Shown: positions 14,385-23,223, counted from the first letter of the stretch. The stretch is DNA of 64,000 bases from Propionibacteriaceae bacterium (GCA_030538315.1 JAUNUF010000001.1:1-64000); one strand, 5' to 3'. The notes: generated from the letters alone by a model not told the origin. Translations and numbers: made by a program.

Positions 14385-15602
14385 ATGGGACATTCGCACG
14401 GGGATCACGGGCCGGTGGAGGTGGGGCAACGCGCCCGCACCATCCTGATCGGATTCCTCGCGGTGGTGGGTGTGCTGGCCGTGGCCGGCATGATCTGGCT
14501 GTGGCCCACCGGCGCCCAACTCGACGGCGCGCTCAACCGCATCGACGAGGTGCCGGGCGTCACCTACGAGGACGCCACCATTGCCTCCATCACGGAGGGC
14601 TGCGAATCCGTCGACGTGGGGCCCGTCGAGGGCCCGCCGTGCCTGACTGCCCAGGTGACGATCGACACGGGGCCCGACGCCGGGGGTGAGACCGCCGTCG
14701 AACTCACAGGAGCGCAGGTCCATGCTGGGCTGAAGGCTGGCGACTCTGTGGAGATCGCGCGGCAGCCCACCGTCGACGGCACCTTCTACTCCTTCAGTGG
14801 GGTGAACCGGCTGCCTGTGATCGGTGTCATGCTGGCGCTGCTCGTGGTGGCCGTGCTCGCCGTCGCCCGGCTGCGCGGGTTCATGGCGCTGGTTGCGCTG
14901 GGGATTGCGGCGTATGTGCTGCTGGGGTTCATGTTGCCTGCGGTGATCGTTGGCAAGCCGGGCATGGCCGTGGCGCTCTCGGGGGCAACGGTGATCATGT
15001 TCATCGTGCTGTACGTGGCGCACGGCGTCTCGATCAGAACCTCGGCGGCGTTGGCCGGCACGCTCCTGGGGCTTGGAGTGACGACGGCGCTGGGCGCTGT
15101 GTCGGTGGCCGCGGCCCGGCTCTCGGGGTTCGCGGATGAGAACGAATACGACCTGGCGCAACTGGCCCCGGCCATCAACATGCAGGACCTGCTGATGGTG
15201 GGCATCATCATTGGCGGGCTGGGCGTGCTGAACGACGTGACGATCACGCAGGCCTCGTCGGTGTGGGAGTTGCGGGCGGCGGCGCCTGAGTGGTCGCGGG
15301 CGAAGGTGTTTCGGGCCGGCATGCGCATTGGGCGCGATCACATCGCCTCCACCATCTACACCATCGTCTTCGCCTACGCCGGTGCCGCCCTTGCGGTGCT
15401 GTTGCTGCTGTACTTCACCACCCGCAAGCCCCTGGATCTGTTGGGGGTGGAGATGTTCGCCAGCGAGGCTGTGCGCACCCTCGGATCGGCCATCGGGTTG
15501 GTGTTGAGCGTGCCGATCACGACGGGAATCGCGGCGCTGACCGTCGGCCCTGCGCGGGCTGCAGAGCCCACCCGGGCCGCTGCGCCCACAGCTGAAAGCT
15601 GA
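14385..15602 (+). CDS. YibE/F-like membrane protein
   Basis: A 405-residue protein. A His-rich N-tail (MGHSHGDHG) and one membrane helix lead to an extracytoplasmic domain of about 90 residues, followed by seven or so membrane helices. The stretch with DLLMVGIIIGGLGVLNDVTI and QASSVWEL is the recognisable YibE/F signature. The family is uncharacterised; transport is a common guess. ATG 14385 is preferred over an upstream TTG because TAGGTT stands 7 nt before it. Confidence 0.85.
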   Translation: MGHSHGDHGPVEVGQRARTILIGFLAVVGVLAVAGMIWLWPTGAQLDGALNRIDEVPGVTYEDATIASITEGCESVDVGPVEGPPCLTAQVTIDTGPDAGGETAVELTGAQVHAGLKAGDSVEIARQPTVDGTFYSFSGVNRLPVIGVMLALLVVAVLAVARLRGFMALVALGIAAYVLLGFMLPAVIVGKPGMAVALSGATVIMFIVLYVAHGVSIRTSAALAGTLLGLGVTTALGAVSVAAARLSGFADENEYDLAQLAPAINMQDLLMVGIIIGGLGVLNDVTITQASSVWELRAAAPEWSRAKVFRAGMRIGRDHIASTIYTIVFAYAGAALAVLLLLYFTTRKPLDLLGVEMFASEAVRTLGSAIGLVLSVPITTGIAALTVGPARAAEPTRAAAPTAES

Positions 15603-15605
15603 GTG

Positions 15606-15719
15606 TTTCTCAGGCAATTTTTGGAAATCTCTCAGGAAAGTCGTACAGTTTTCAAGGTCGCCCCGCGTGGGCGCCAGAAAACCAACGTGAAACCTGAGAA
15701 ATTCCCAAGGAATCCTGAG
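15606..15719 (+). promoter_or_regulatory. Promoter and CTCAGG repeats of the M23 peptidase gene
   Basis: TTGGAA (15621-15626) and TACAGT (15644-15649), 17 bp apart, make a good promoter with a start near 15656 and a ~63-nt leader ending in AAGGAA before GTG 15719. CTCAGG appears at 15609-15614 and 15631-15636, flanking the -35, and CCTGAG at 15693-15698 and 15714-15719. The outer pair extends to 9-bp arms (TTTCTCAGG and CCTGAGAAA). No ydaO or other riboswitch motif is visible. Confidence 0.55.
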
Positions 15720-16756
15720 TGCATAAGTCAGTTATCGGAGCCCTCTTCGTGGCGCTTGTGGTGGGCCTTTTCGGCCTCGCCAGCCCGCGCGCCGAGGCCT
15801 CGGCTCTCCCGAGCTTCCCCATGCTCCTGCCTGTCGGCTGGGGCCTCACCGTCCAAGCGGGCGGTACCCACACCTTCTCGTCCGGGGCGCGCAGCTCCAT
15901 TGATCTGGGCGCTGCTGGCAACACCTCGGTTGCCGTGGTGGCTGCGGCTGGAGGAATCGTCCAGACCGTCAAGGCCAACTGCGAGGTGATCATCGAGCAT
16001 GAGGGCGGCTGGCAGACGAAGTACTTCCACCTGAAGGGGATTCCGTCTGGCTTGAAGGCCGGCCAGGCCATCAACGCCGGCGACAAGGTGGGAATGACCG
16101 GCATGCCCGGCTCCGAGACCTGCGGCCGCGGCACCTTCCGCCACGTGCACTTCACGCTGATGAAGAACGGCAGCGAGGTCGCCATCAACGGGCTGCAGCT
16201 CGGTGGCTACACCGTGCACACCTCCGGTGGCTCCTACTGCGGCTACTGGACCCGCAACACCGACGGCGCCGTCGTGGCCGACGCGCGCCGCTCCTGCTAC
16301 GCCGTACCTGGCCTGAGCAACACGCTGCTGCCCGCCTCCGCACTCGAGCGCCACTCCGAGGTCGCCGGCTCGCGTGGCGCGCTGCGCCCCACGATCGCTG
16401 CCAAGGACACCATCGACGCCGTGGCGCTGTACGTCACCGAGGGTGAGCACACCGTCGGCGGCCGCGCATGGAAGACCGAATGCGAGCCCTACTCGCAGAC
16501 CGAACGCTGCCGCACCTTCATCTGGAGCGATGCCGCTGGCTGGGCGTTCAACAACCTCACCTATGCGCCGTCGAAGCGCCAGCTGTGGACGGGCAATCAG
16601 CTCGCGACCACCGGCTCCTGGACCGACGACAAGGGCCGCGTCTGGCGCACTGAATGCGACACGGCCAACACCGGCCGCGGCGCCTGCCGCACCTACACGA
16701 AGGCCACCGCCAAGGGGCCCGAGGTGTTCAACAACCTGGTGCGCTTCAGCAACTGA
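15719..16756 (+). CDS. Secreted M23-family metallopeptidase (LasA-like)
   Basis: A 345-residue exported protein with a signal peptide (hydrophobic residues 5-20, cleavage near AEASA). The M23 domain shows GGTHTFSSGARSSIDLG (His51 and Asp63 as metal ligands) and HVHF (about 142-145). Such enzymes cut glycine-containing peptidoglycan bridges. Beyond residue ~235 there are two repeats with the pattern GRxWxTEC...RCRT...FNNL, each with two cysteines, probably a binding module. Start GTG 15719 is supported by AAGGAA 6 nt upstream. Export and wall hydrolysis are inferred from family and signal peptide. Confidence 0.88.
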   Translation: MHKSVIGALFVALVVGLFGLASPRAEASALPSFPMLLPVGWGLTVQAGGTHTFSSGARSSIDLGAAGNTSVAVVAAAGGIVQTVKANCEVIIEHEGGWQTKYFHLKGIPSGLKAGQAINAGDKVGMTGMPGSETCGRGTFRHVHFTLMKNGSEVAINGLQLGGYTVHTSGGSYCGYWTRNTDGAVVADARRSCYAVPGLSNTLLPASALERHSEVAGSRGALRPTIAAKDTIDAVALYVTEGEHTVGGRAWKTECEPYSQTERCRTFIWSDAAGWAFNNLTYAPSKRQLWTGNQLATTGSWTDDKGRVWRTECDTANTGRGACRTYTKATAKGPEVFNNLVRFSN

Positions 16757-16785
16757 CGGCTGCCCCGGCAACCTAAGCTGGCCCC

Positions 16786-17790
16786 ATGACTTTGATCGTT
16801 GTGGGCAACGCCAAGGGCGGCACTCTCAGCACCCTGAGGGTTGTCGGCGGGCAACTTTCCCTTCTGGGTGAGGTGGCCGTCGGAGCCGGGTGCAGCACCT
16901 TCGCCATCGACGGCGGCTTCCTCCATGTGGCCGTGAAGGAGCCGTCGCCGGCCATCGTGACCTTGCGGATTGACCGCGCGGCGGGGCGGCATTTGGAGGT
17001 CTCGCGCCGTGAGGTGGATGACCAGTTGGCGTATCTGGCCGTCTCGCCCAAGGGCCACATGCTGGTGGCCGCCTCCTACCACGGCGGGTGGGGCGCGTCG
17101 TACCGCGTGGCCGACGGAGTGGTGGGGGAGGAGACCGCCCGCGTTGAGGGCCGCAACATGCACGCGGCGGTGTTCGACCCGTCGGGCCACAACGTGTATT
17201 TCGTATCGCTGGGCGAGGACCATGTCGCCCAGTTGGCAGTGACGGCCGACGCCGGGCTGACCCCGCTGTCAGAGCCTGTGGTGCGCCACACACCCGGTTC
17301 CGGGCCGCGGCATCTCGTGTTCTCGCAGGACGGGCGCAATGCGTACCTGCTGACGGAGTTCACAGGCGAGGCGGTGCGATTCACGCGCGGCGAATCTGGG
17401 CGGCTGGAGCGTGCTGAGGAGGTGCCGGCGTTTGACGTGACGCGTGGCCTGCGCACGTCGTCGTACGGGTTGAATCCCCTGGAGGGGCATCTCATCTGGG
17501 GTGCGGATCTCGCGCTGGCCGGGCGATGGTTGGTGTGCTCGGAGCGCACGGAATCGACGGTGGGCGCAGTGCGGGTGCTGGCGGATGGGTCGCTGAGCGG
17601 CCCGGTGGTGATCACGGACACGGAGACTCAGCCGCGCGGGCTGGCGGTGTCGGCGGACGGTGAGCACGTCGTCGTGGTGGGGGAGCGGAGCGGCCATGCG
17701 TCGCTGTACCGAATCTACGACGACGGCAACCTGGTGCTGCAGAGCCGTCTGGAGACAGGCGAGGGCCCGAACTGGGTGCGGTTCCTATGA
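16786..17790 (+). CDS. Beta-propeller lactonase family protein
   Basis: A 334-residue protein with the repeated-blade character of the YbhE/Pgl-type lactonase family (HxxVFxPxGxxxxFVxxLGxDxV..., GSGPRHLVFSQDGRNAYLLTE, PRGLAVSADGEHVVV). YbhE relatives hydrolyse 6-phosphogluconolactone; others act on different lactones, so substrate is not fixed. TAAGCT (16774-16779) stands 6 nt before ATG 16786 and there is no Shine-Dalgarno, so a leaderless mRNA is likely. Its stop overlaps the next gene's ATG. Confidence 0.85.
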   Translation: MTLIVVGNAKGGTLSTLRVVGGQLSLLGEVAVGAGCSTFAIDGGFLHVAVKEPSPAIVTLRIDRAAGRHLEVSRREVDDQLAYLAVSPKGHMLVAASYHGGWGASYRVADGVVGEETARVEGRNMHAAVFDPSGHNVYFVSLGEDHVAQLAVTADAGLTPLSEPVVRHTPGSGPRHLVFSQDGRNAYLLTEFTGEAVRFTRGESGRLERAEEVPAFDVTRGLRTSSYGLNPLEGHLIWGADLALAGRWLVCSERTESTVGAVRVLADGSLSGPVVITDTETQPRGLAVSADGEHVVVVGERSGHASLYRIYDDGNLVLQSRLETGEGPNWVRFL

Positions 17791-18431
17791 CCGTGCTGAC
17801 CTGCTCCGCGGTGCTGTTCGACTGCGACGGCGTGCTGGTGGATTCCGCGCGGATCATCGACGAATCGTGGACGAGATGGGCGCTTGAGGTGGGTGTGGAG
17901 CCGGCCGCCGTCCTGCGTGCGCTGCATGGGAGGCGCTCCCAAGACACAGTCGCCTTGTTCGTGGAAGACCTGGTGGAGCGGGCCGAGGCGTTGGCGCTGA
18001 TCGACGCGATCGAGTTGGAGGATGCGGCTGGCACCGGCGCTATTCCAGGTGCGCGGGAGTTGCTGGCGTCGATTCCCGAGGATCGCTGGGCTGTGTTCAC
18101 GTCGGGCTCGGTGCCCTTGGCGACGGCGCGGCTCACCGCTGCTGGGATCCAGATTCCGAAGGTCTTCATCACGGGAGACAGGGTGACGCACGGCAAGCCG
18201 CATCCTGAGGGCTACCTGGCGGCTGCTCGTGGGTTGGGCTTCGCGCCCGGCGAGTGCGTCGTCGTCGAGGACGCGGCTCCGGGGATCCGCGCGGGTCGCG
18301 AGGCTGGGGTGCGATATGTGGTGGGGGTTGGGAGCCATGGCTTTGGCGACGAGGTGCCTGACGCCGTCGTGGCAGACCTGAGCGAGATGTCGTGGAACGG
18401 TGCCGGCTTGAGCGTGGCTGTGGGTAACTGA
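17787..18431 (+). CDS. HAD-superfamily phosphatase (sugar phosphatase-like)
   Basis: A 214-residue HAD hydrolase with motif I FDCDGVLVDS (nucleophile Asp near residue 12), motif II FTSGS, the lysine in HGKPHPEGY and motif IV VVEDAAPGIRAG. The helical cap between motifs I and II is of the beta-phosphoglucomutase/sugar-phosphatase type. It is coupled to the lactonase gene by an ATGA overlap, which suggests a sugar-related role. It is the last gene before the defence island. Confidence 0.9.
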   Translation: MTVLTCSAVLFDCDGVLVDSARIIDESWTRWALEVGVEPAAVLRALHGRRSQDTVALFVEDLVERAEALALIDAIELEDAAGTGAIPGARELLASIPEDRWAVFTSGSVPLATARLTAAGIQIPKVFITGDRVTHGKPHPEGYLAAARGLGFAPGECVVVEDAAPGIRAGREAGVRYVVGVGSHGFGDEVPDAVVADLSEMSWNGAGLSVAVGN

Positions 18432-18663
18432 CCGGGGTTGTCCACAAGCTTGCCCACAGGTGGGGATAATTACAGGGGTGTGATTACCTGGCGGCCGATT
18501 GAACGATGGAGCCCGGCAGGCGTGTGTGGGAATCGTCCGCGTGCCCCGGCTACTGAGGCTCTCTCAAACTGTGACTCCCTGTCGGTAGGCTGGTGGTTGA
18601 CCTCCCGTGAAAGGCAGCGAGCATGCGATACGTCCGCCACCTCCCCGCGGTTGGGTCCTGACC
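18432..18663. promoter_or_regulatory. Gene-poor left border of the defence island with three DnaA-like boxes
   Basis: Within 32 bp lie TTGTCCACA (18438-18446, perfect), TTGCCCACA (18450-18458, one mismatch) and TGGGGATAA (18461-18469, one mismatch from TGTGGATAA). Further on, TAGGCT at 18586-18591 could be a -10. Otherwise I see no gene, tRNA or clear att repeat here. This is where the plus-strand core genes give way to the island. Confidence 0.35.
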
Positions 18664-19545
18664 ATGGGTCTTCTGCGAAGTCTGTTCGGCCGCTGGGAGC
18701 CAGCTGCAGCTGAGACGGTCGGTGCGCCTGAGCCACAAGAACACATACCACCGGTCTTCAGGGTCGCAGCGCTGCATGCACCTCTGGTTCAGGTGGCAGG
18801 TACAACTACGTTCTGCCGCGATTTGGCCTCGAAACTGGCCGAAGAACTCCTGGCCGAAGAGGGCTACGCTGAGCGTCTGGTAACGCTCGAGAAGCACCCA
18901 GCGGACGAACATCGTCCCGAGGCGATAGACGTCCTCCACGAATCAGGGCAGATCGGCGCACTGCCCACTTCAGCCACCCATATGCTCAAGGTCGAGTTTC
19001 ACGTACCCGTCCAAGTGCCCGCCCAGTTCTTTGCTTCGGATACTCCCAAGGACCCGAGGCTCGATGCATGGGTATGGCTCGGCCAAGGGAAACCGGAGTG
19101 GAAGCACAGTCGTCAAAATCGTCCACCCGTGACGACCTTCGACCGCGCGGCAGAGCGGCACCGCGAGATCCAAGCGCTTGCGTGGGAGGGGTTGGCCGAC
19201 AATGATCCCCACCGCCAACAACAGTTTGGGAAGGGGTTCGTCGACGGTGTCCACTTCCTAGAGACTGTCGAGCCGATCAAGCAGCTGAAGCGGGAAGACC
19301 GGCTGGCGGACGCACTCGCGCTCTGCTACTTGGCGATCCAAGGAGCTGAGCAGGACCCAACGAGAATGGGCCGCGAACCTGCGCCTTGGTACACAATCCG
19401 AGCCGCAATCATCCACCGAAAGCTCGAGCAGCACTCCGAAGAGATCGCAGTGCTTCAACGCTGGCTTGATCACTGCCCGGCGGAGCGGCAGCAATCGAGT
19501 GAGGTCTGGCAACGTTGGTCAAAGCTCAGCGGGCTGCCTGACTGA
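18664..19545 (+). CDS. Hypothetical protein at the head of the type I restriction locus
   Basis: A ~293-residue soluble protein from ATG 18664; an in-frame GTG at 18607 would add 19 residues, and neither has a good ribosome site. The middle (about 90-180) is mixed alpha/beta (LKVEFHVPVQVPAQFFASD...). The C-terminal third is helical with a TPR-like look (LADALALCYLAIQGAEQDP, then YTIRAAIIHRKLEQHSEEIAVLQRWL). I do not recognise the family. It points into hsdM with 58 bp between, so it may belong to the restriction locus or be an independent defence gene. Confidence 0.6.
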   Translation: MGLLRSLFGRWEPAAAETVGAPEPQEHIPPVFRVAALHAPLVQVAGTTTFCRDLASKLAEELLAEEGYAERLVTLEKHPADEHRPEAIDVLHESGQIGALPTSATHMLKVEFHVPVQVPAQFFASDTPKDPRLDAWVWLGQGKPEWKHSRQNRPPVTTFDRAAERHREIQALAWEGLADNDPHRQQQFGKGFVDGVHFLETVEPIKQLKREDRLADALALCYLAIQGAEQDPTRMGREPAPWYTIRAAIIHRKLEQHSEEIAVLQRWLDHCPAERQQSSEVWQRWSKLSGLPD

Positions 19546-19603
19546 GGGCCGGTAGCCTGTCCTCGAACCCTAATGATTGCTAAGGCGAGGAGTGCGGCAG
19601 CGA

Positions 19604-21190
19604 ATGGCGACGAAAGCCAAGAAGGCGACCAACACCAAGACCCTAGAGCAGCGACTCTGGGACGCAGCCGACGCCCTGCGTGGTAACCAAGAGCCATCCG
19701 AGTACAAACACGTCGTCCTCGGCCTCGTCTTCCTCAAGTACATCTCCGACCGCTTCGAAGAGCGCCGCCAGGACCTCGCCTCCTCCCTGTCCGATCCCAA
19801 CTCTGACGACTACATCCCCGACGCCTCCCGGCACGCCGAGTTCCTCGAGGACCGCGACGAATACGCCTCCCACAACGTCTTCTGGACTCCCATCGACGCC
19901 CGCTGGGATGCCATCCAAGCCAAGGCAAAGCTGCCCGAGATCGGCCAGATCATCGACAACGCCATGGACCTCATCGAGCAGGAGAACCCCTCCATCAAGG
20001 GCGTCCTCCCCCGGAACTACGGCCGCGAGGGCCTCGACAAGGGGCGACTCGGCCAACTCGTCGACCTCATCGGCTCCATCGGCTTCACCGAGTCCGACGA
20101 CCACGGCTCCGACGACGTCCTCGGCCGCGTCTACGAGTACTTCCTCGGCCAGTTCGCCGGCAAGGAGACCGGCAAGGACGCCGGCGCCTTCTATACCCCG
20201 CGCAGCGTCGTCAAGACCCTCGTCGAAATGCTCCAGCCCTATAAGGGCCGCGTCTACGACCCCGCCTGTGGCTCGGGCGGCATGTTCGTCCAGTCAGCCG
20301 AGTTCGTGAAGGCTCACGGTGGCAAGCGCGACGACATTTCCGTCTACGGCCAAGAGTTCACCGACACCACCTGGAAACTCGCCAAGATGAACCTCGCCCT
20401 CCGAGGCATCGAAGCCGATCTCGGCGACCGCTCCGCCGACTCCTTCTCCTCCGACCTCCACCCCGACCTCCGCGCCGACTTCGTCCTCGCCAACCCACCC
20501 TTCAACGTCAGCAACTGGTGGGACCCGAAACTCGAGAACGACCCCCGCTGGAAATACGGCACCCCACCCCAAGGCAACGCCAACTTCGCCTGGGTCCAGC
20601 ACTTCATCCACCACCTCTCCCCAAGTGGCACCGCAGGCTTCGTGCTAGCCAACGGATCACTCAGCTCCAAGACCAGCGGCGAGGGTGAGATCCGCCGAAA
20701 GCTGGTCGAAGCCGATCTTGTCGACTGCATCGTCGCTATGCCCGACAAACTCTTCTTCAACACCGGCATCCCCGTGTGCCTGTGGTTCGTCTCGAAGGAA
20801 CGCCGCGGAAACGGCCACCGCAAGCGCGACGGCGAGGTGCTGGTTATCGACGCACGCGGCCTCGGCCGGATGGAGACCCGTCGGATCCGGGTGTTGGACG
20901 ACGACGACGTGGCCAAGATTGCTGACACCTACCACGCATGGCGCGACCACGACGGCGGGTATGAGGATGTGCCGGGCTTCGCGAAGTCAGCGACCAGGGA
21001 TGAGGTCGCCAACCACGACTTCGTCCTGACACCCGGCCGCTACGTCGGTACCGAGGAAGCTGAGGACGACGTGGAGCCGATCGACGAGAAGATAGCCCGG
21101 CTGACGCAGGAGTTGCTGAACGAGTTCGAACGCGGGGACGAGCTAGAAGCCCAAGTCCGTTCACAACTGGCAGGGCTGCGCCAGTCATGA
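19604..21190 (+). CDS. hsdM: Type I restriction-modification DNA methyltransferase subunit
   Basis: A 528-residue N6-adenine methyltransferase. The N-terminal helical HsdM domain (LWDAADALRGNQEPSEYKHVVLGLVFLKYISD) is followed by the SAM site DPACGSGGMFV (about 219-229) and the catalytic NPPF (about 297-300). It forms the M2S1 methylase with HsdS and the full restriction enzyme with HsdR. ATG 19604 has GGCGAGGAG about 10 nt upstream. The stop overlaps hsdS by 4 nt. Codon use is strongly C-ending compared with the neighbouring hsdS. Confidence 0.96.
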   Translation: MATKAKKATNTKTLEQRLWDAADALRGNQEPSEYKHVVLGLVFLKYISDRFEERRQDLASSLSDPNSDDYIPDASRHAEFLEDRDEYASHNVFWTPIDARWDAIQAKAKLPEIGQIIDNAMDLIEQENPSIKGVLPRNYGREGLDKGRLGQLVDLIGSIGFTESDDHGSDDVLGRVYEYFLGQFAGKETGKDAGAFYTPRSVVKTLVEMLQPYKGRVYDPACGSGGMFVQSAEFVKAHGGKRDDISVYGQEFTDTTWKLAKMNLALRGIEADLGDRSADSFSSDLHPDLRADFVLANPPFNVSNWWDPKLENDPRWKYGTPPQGNANFAWVQHFIHHLSPSGTAGFVLANGSLSSKTSGEGEIRRKLVEADLVDCIVAMPDKLFFNTGIPVCLWFVSKERRGNGHRKRDGEVLVIDARGLGRMETRRIRVLDDDDVAKIADTYHAWRDHDGGYEDVPGFAKSATRDEVANHDFVLTPGRYVGTEEAEDDVEPIDEKIARLTQELLNEFERGDELEAQVRSQLAGLRQS

Positions 21191-22365
21191 TGCTGCCACA
21201 AGGCTGGGATCAGGTACCTCTCGCCGACTTCATCACTCTGCAGCGTGGCTTTGACCTTCCTTACTCACGAAGACGTCCAGGAAACATCAAGGTGTTGTCG
21301 TCAGGGGAGTCCACGGGATTTCACAATGAGGCCCGGGTCCAAGGACCGGGCTTCGTCGTTGGCCGGGCAACAAACCTTGGCCGACCAACATGGTCAGACG
21401 CAGATTACTGGCCCCTAAATACAGTTCTGTATGCGAAGGATCTCCGCGGGAACGACCCGAAGTTCGCCTACTACTGGTTCATGGGAACGGACCTAAGCGG
21501 TTACAACTCTGGAAGCGTCCAGCCAATGCTAAATCGTAACTACATTGCGCAAGTTCCCATCATGCGTCCGCCTCTTGATGAGCAGCGCGCCATCGCCGCA
21601 ACCCTCGGCGCCCTCGACAACAAGATCGAGTCGAACCGGCGCGCGACGGACATTATTGGCCAACTGCGGCGCGCCCACTTCCGAGCCTGGCGGCAGGCGC
21701 ATGTCTCGCTCGAACCGACGACCTTCGGAGCCTTCGCCGATGTCTACGGTGGGGCAACCCCCCGAACAACAAATCCTGAACACTGGGAGGGCGAACTCAC
21801 CTGGGTAACGCCGACGGACGTAACCGCACTTGATGCCCCATACCTCTTCGACAGCTCACGCAAAATCACAGAGGCAGGGCTAGCCAGCTGCGCCGCCACC
21901 CTTCACCCGCCCGGAACCATCTTGATGACATCACGCGCCACAATCGGCGCCTTTGCCCTCAACCAAGTACCGGCAGCCACGAATCAAGGATTCATAGCCG
22001 TACGTCCGCGCGAGCCGTGGCACCGTTGGTTCCTGTTCGAGGAAATGCAATCCCGCGTCCCGGAGTTCATCGCCCAGGCAAACGGAAGCACCTTCCTCGA
22101 GATCAGCCGCGGCCGTTTCAAAGCGCTTCCTGTCGAGGTCCCCAAAGAATCGGCCCTGCAACAGTTTGACGCCCAGCTCGCTCCATTGCACGCAAAGGCC
22201 GCACAGCTTCAGGTTGAGTCCCGCAAACTGTCAGGGCTCCGCGACACGCTGCTCCCAGAGCTCCTCTCTGGCCGAATTCGCGTAACCGAAGCCCGCGATA
22301 CTGTTGAAACCGCGGTCGGCGCAGAAGTCATCGAGTCCGCCGCCCAGCTTGAGGAGGGCGCATGA
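21187..22365 (+). CDS. hsdS: Type I restriction-modification specificity subunit
   Basis: A 392-residue HsdS with two target-recognition domains, each closed by a conserved helical spacer: LDEQRAIAATLGALDNKIESNRR (split about 135-157) and QQFDAQLAPLHAKAAQLQVESRKLSGLRDTLLPELLSGRI near the end. TRD2 begins GDVYGG-like as DVYGGATPRTTNPEHW. It sets the DNA sequence recognised; the sequence itself cannot be predicted here. The first TRD is visibly less GC-rich than hsdM, as usual for shuffled TRDs. It overlaps hsdM at its start and the antidote remnant at its end. Confidence 0.94.
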   Translation: MMLPQGWDQVPLADFITLQRGFDLPYSRRRPGNIKVLSSGESTGFHNEARVQGPGFVVGRATNLGRPTWSDADYWPLNTVLYAKDLRGNDPKFAYYWFMGTDLSGYNSGSVQPMLNRNYIAQVPIMRPPLDEQRAIAATLGALDNKIESNRRATDIIGQLRRAHFRAWRQAHVSLEPTTFGAFADVYGGATPRTTNPEHWEGELTWVTPTDVTALDAPYLFDSSRKITEAGLASCAATLHPPGTILMTSRATIGAFALNQVPAATNQGFIAVRPREPWHRWFLFEEMQSRVPEFIAQANGSTFLEISRGRFKALPVEVPKESALQQFDAQLAPLHAKAAQLQVESRKLSGLRDTLLPELLSGRIRVTEARDTVETAVGAEVIESAAQLEEGA

Positions 22366-22559
22366 CCGTCAAGGTAGGCCACTGGAGCGCCGTCGAGTTC
22401 CTTGAAACCGAACAAGACATGAAGGCCTACCTCGACGAAGCCGCCGCCACAGGAGATCCGGCACTGATCAAGGCCGCACAATGCGATGTGGCGAAGGCAC
22501 GCTCGACTGATCGCCCAGTTAGACTGAATTGTCCGCCAACGGTGGCAGACTTAACTTGA
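22362..22559 (+). pseudogene. Truncated addiction-module antidote (HI1420-type)
   Basis: A 65-codon frame overlapping the hsdS stop. Residues ~10-47 (VEFLETEQDMKAYLDEAAATGDPALIKAAQCDVAKAR, split) match the start of the HI1420/HigA-like antidote family (a D/EYLxxEEDxxAYLxxA...GDPxLIxxAL pattern). The helix-turn-helix that should follow is missing; the frame instead ends in an unrelated 18-residue tail. It is probably a remnant left when the DUF433/DUF5615 pair or neighbouring DNA was acquired. Confidence 0.6.
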
Positions 22560-22581
22560 TCCAACGGCAGAGGGGGATGTA

Positions 22582-23223
22582 ATGGCCTACACCGCACGCA
22601 TGGCCGCCTTCCTCAGTGGCGCCACCGAAGCCCAACTGCGTTACTGGAGGCGCGCTCGTGAGGGCGAGCCCCCGCTCTTGAAGCCCGGGGTTGCCTCGCA
22701 GCCGCGAGCGCTCTACTCCTACCGCGACCTCATCGTTCTCCGCACATTCGCTCACCTCCGAGAGCAGGTTTCGCTGCAGACGATTCGTCGGATGGTGACG
22801 TGGCTCGAGGAAAACGTCACGGATGGGAAGGATCTCTCGGAGCGCACCCTGCGTCCGATTCCCGAGAAACGATCCATCGCTTACTTCGACGATGACGGCC
22901 AGATAGTCGATGTCGGTCGCGAGCCGGGCCAATACAGCCACCGGCTGGTCATGGAAGATATCTTCCGACCGTTCGTCAACCTGCACGGTGATGAGGTCCC
23001 CGACTTCACTCACCCAGCCGACGGGCTTCTCGTCGACCCCGAGATCTGTGGCGGAATTCCTGTAGTGGATGGGACCCGCATTCCGTTCAACCTCATCGCC
23101 GGATTGGCACGTGACGGGTTATCACTCGAAGCGATCCAGCTGTTCTACCCGGGAGTTCCGGCCGAGGCGGTGAAGGGCGCCGCGGAGTTGGCTGACCGCA
23201 TTGACTATGCCCGCGCCGCGTGA
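22582..23223 (+). CDS. DUF433 antitoxin with MerR-like DNA-binding domain
   Basis: A 213-residue protein. Residues ~8-75 look like a MerR-type winged helix (FLSGATEAQLRYWRRA, then YSYRDLIVLRTFAHLRE). The C-terminal ~65 residues are DUF433 (DPEICGGIPVVDGTRIPFNLI, then GLSLEAIQLFYPGVPAEAVKGA). DUF433 proteins are paired with PIN-like toxins. Its stop overlaps the GTG of the next gene by 4 nt. It would both neutralise the toxin and repress the pair (inference from family and layout). Confidence 0.82.
   Translation: MAYTARMAAFLSGATEAQLRYWRRAREGEPPLLKPGVASQPRALYSYRDLIVLRTFAHLREQVSLQTIRRMVTWLEENVTDGKDLSERTLRPIPEKRSIAYFDDDGQIVDVGREPGQYSHRLVMEDIFRPFVNLHGDEVPDFTHPADGLLVDPEICGGIPVVDGTRIPFNLIAGLARDGLSLEAIQLFYPGVPAEAVKGAAELADRIDYARAA

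Noticed and set aside
15603..15718. c-di-AMP (ydaO-type) riboswitch before the M23 peptidase gene
   Set aside because: Such switches often precede actinobacterial wall hydrolases, but the conserved core is not visible and the ~63-nt leader is too short.
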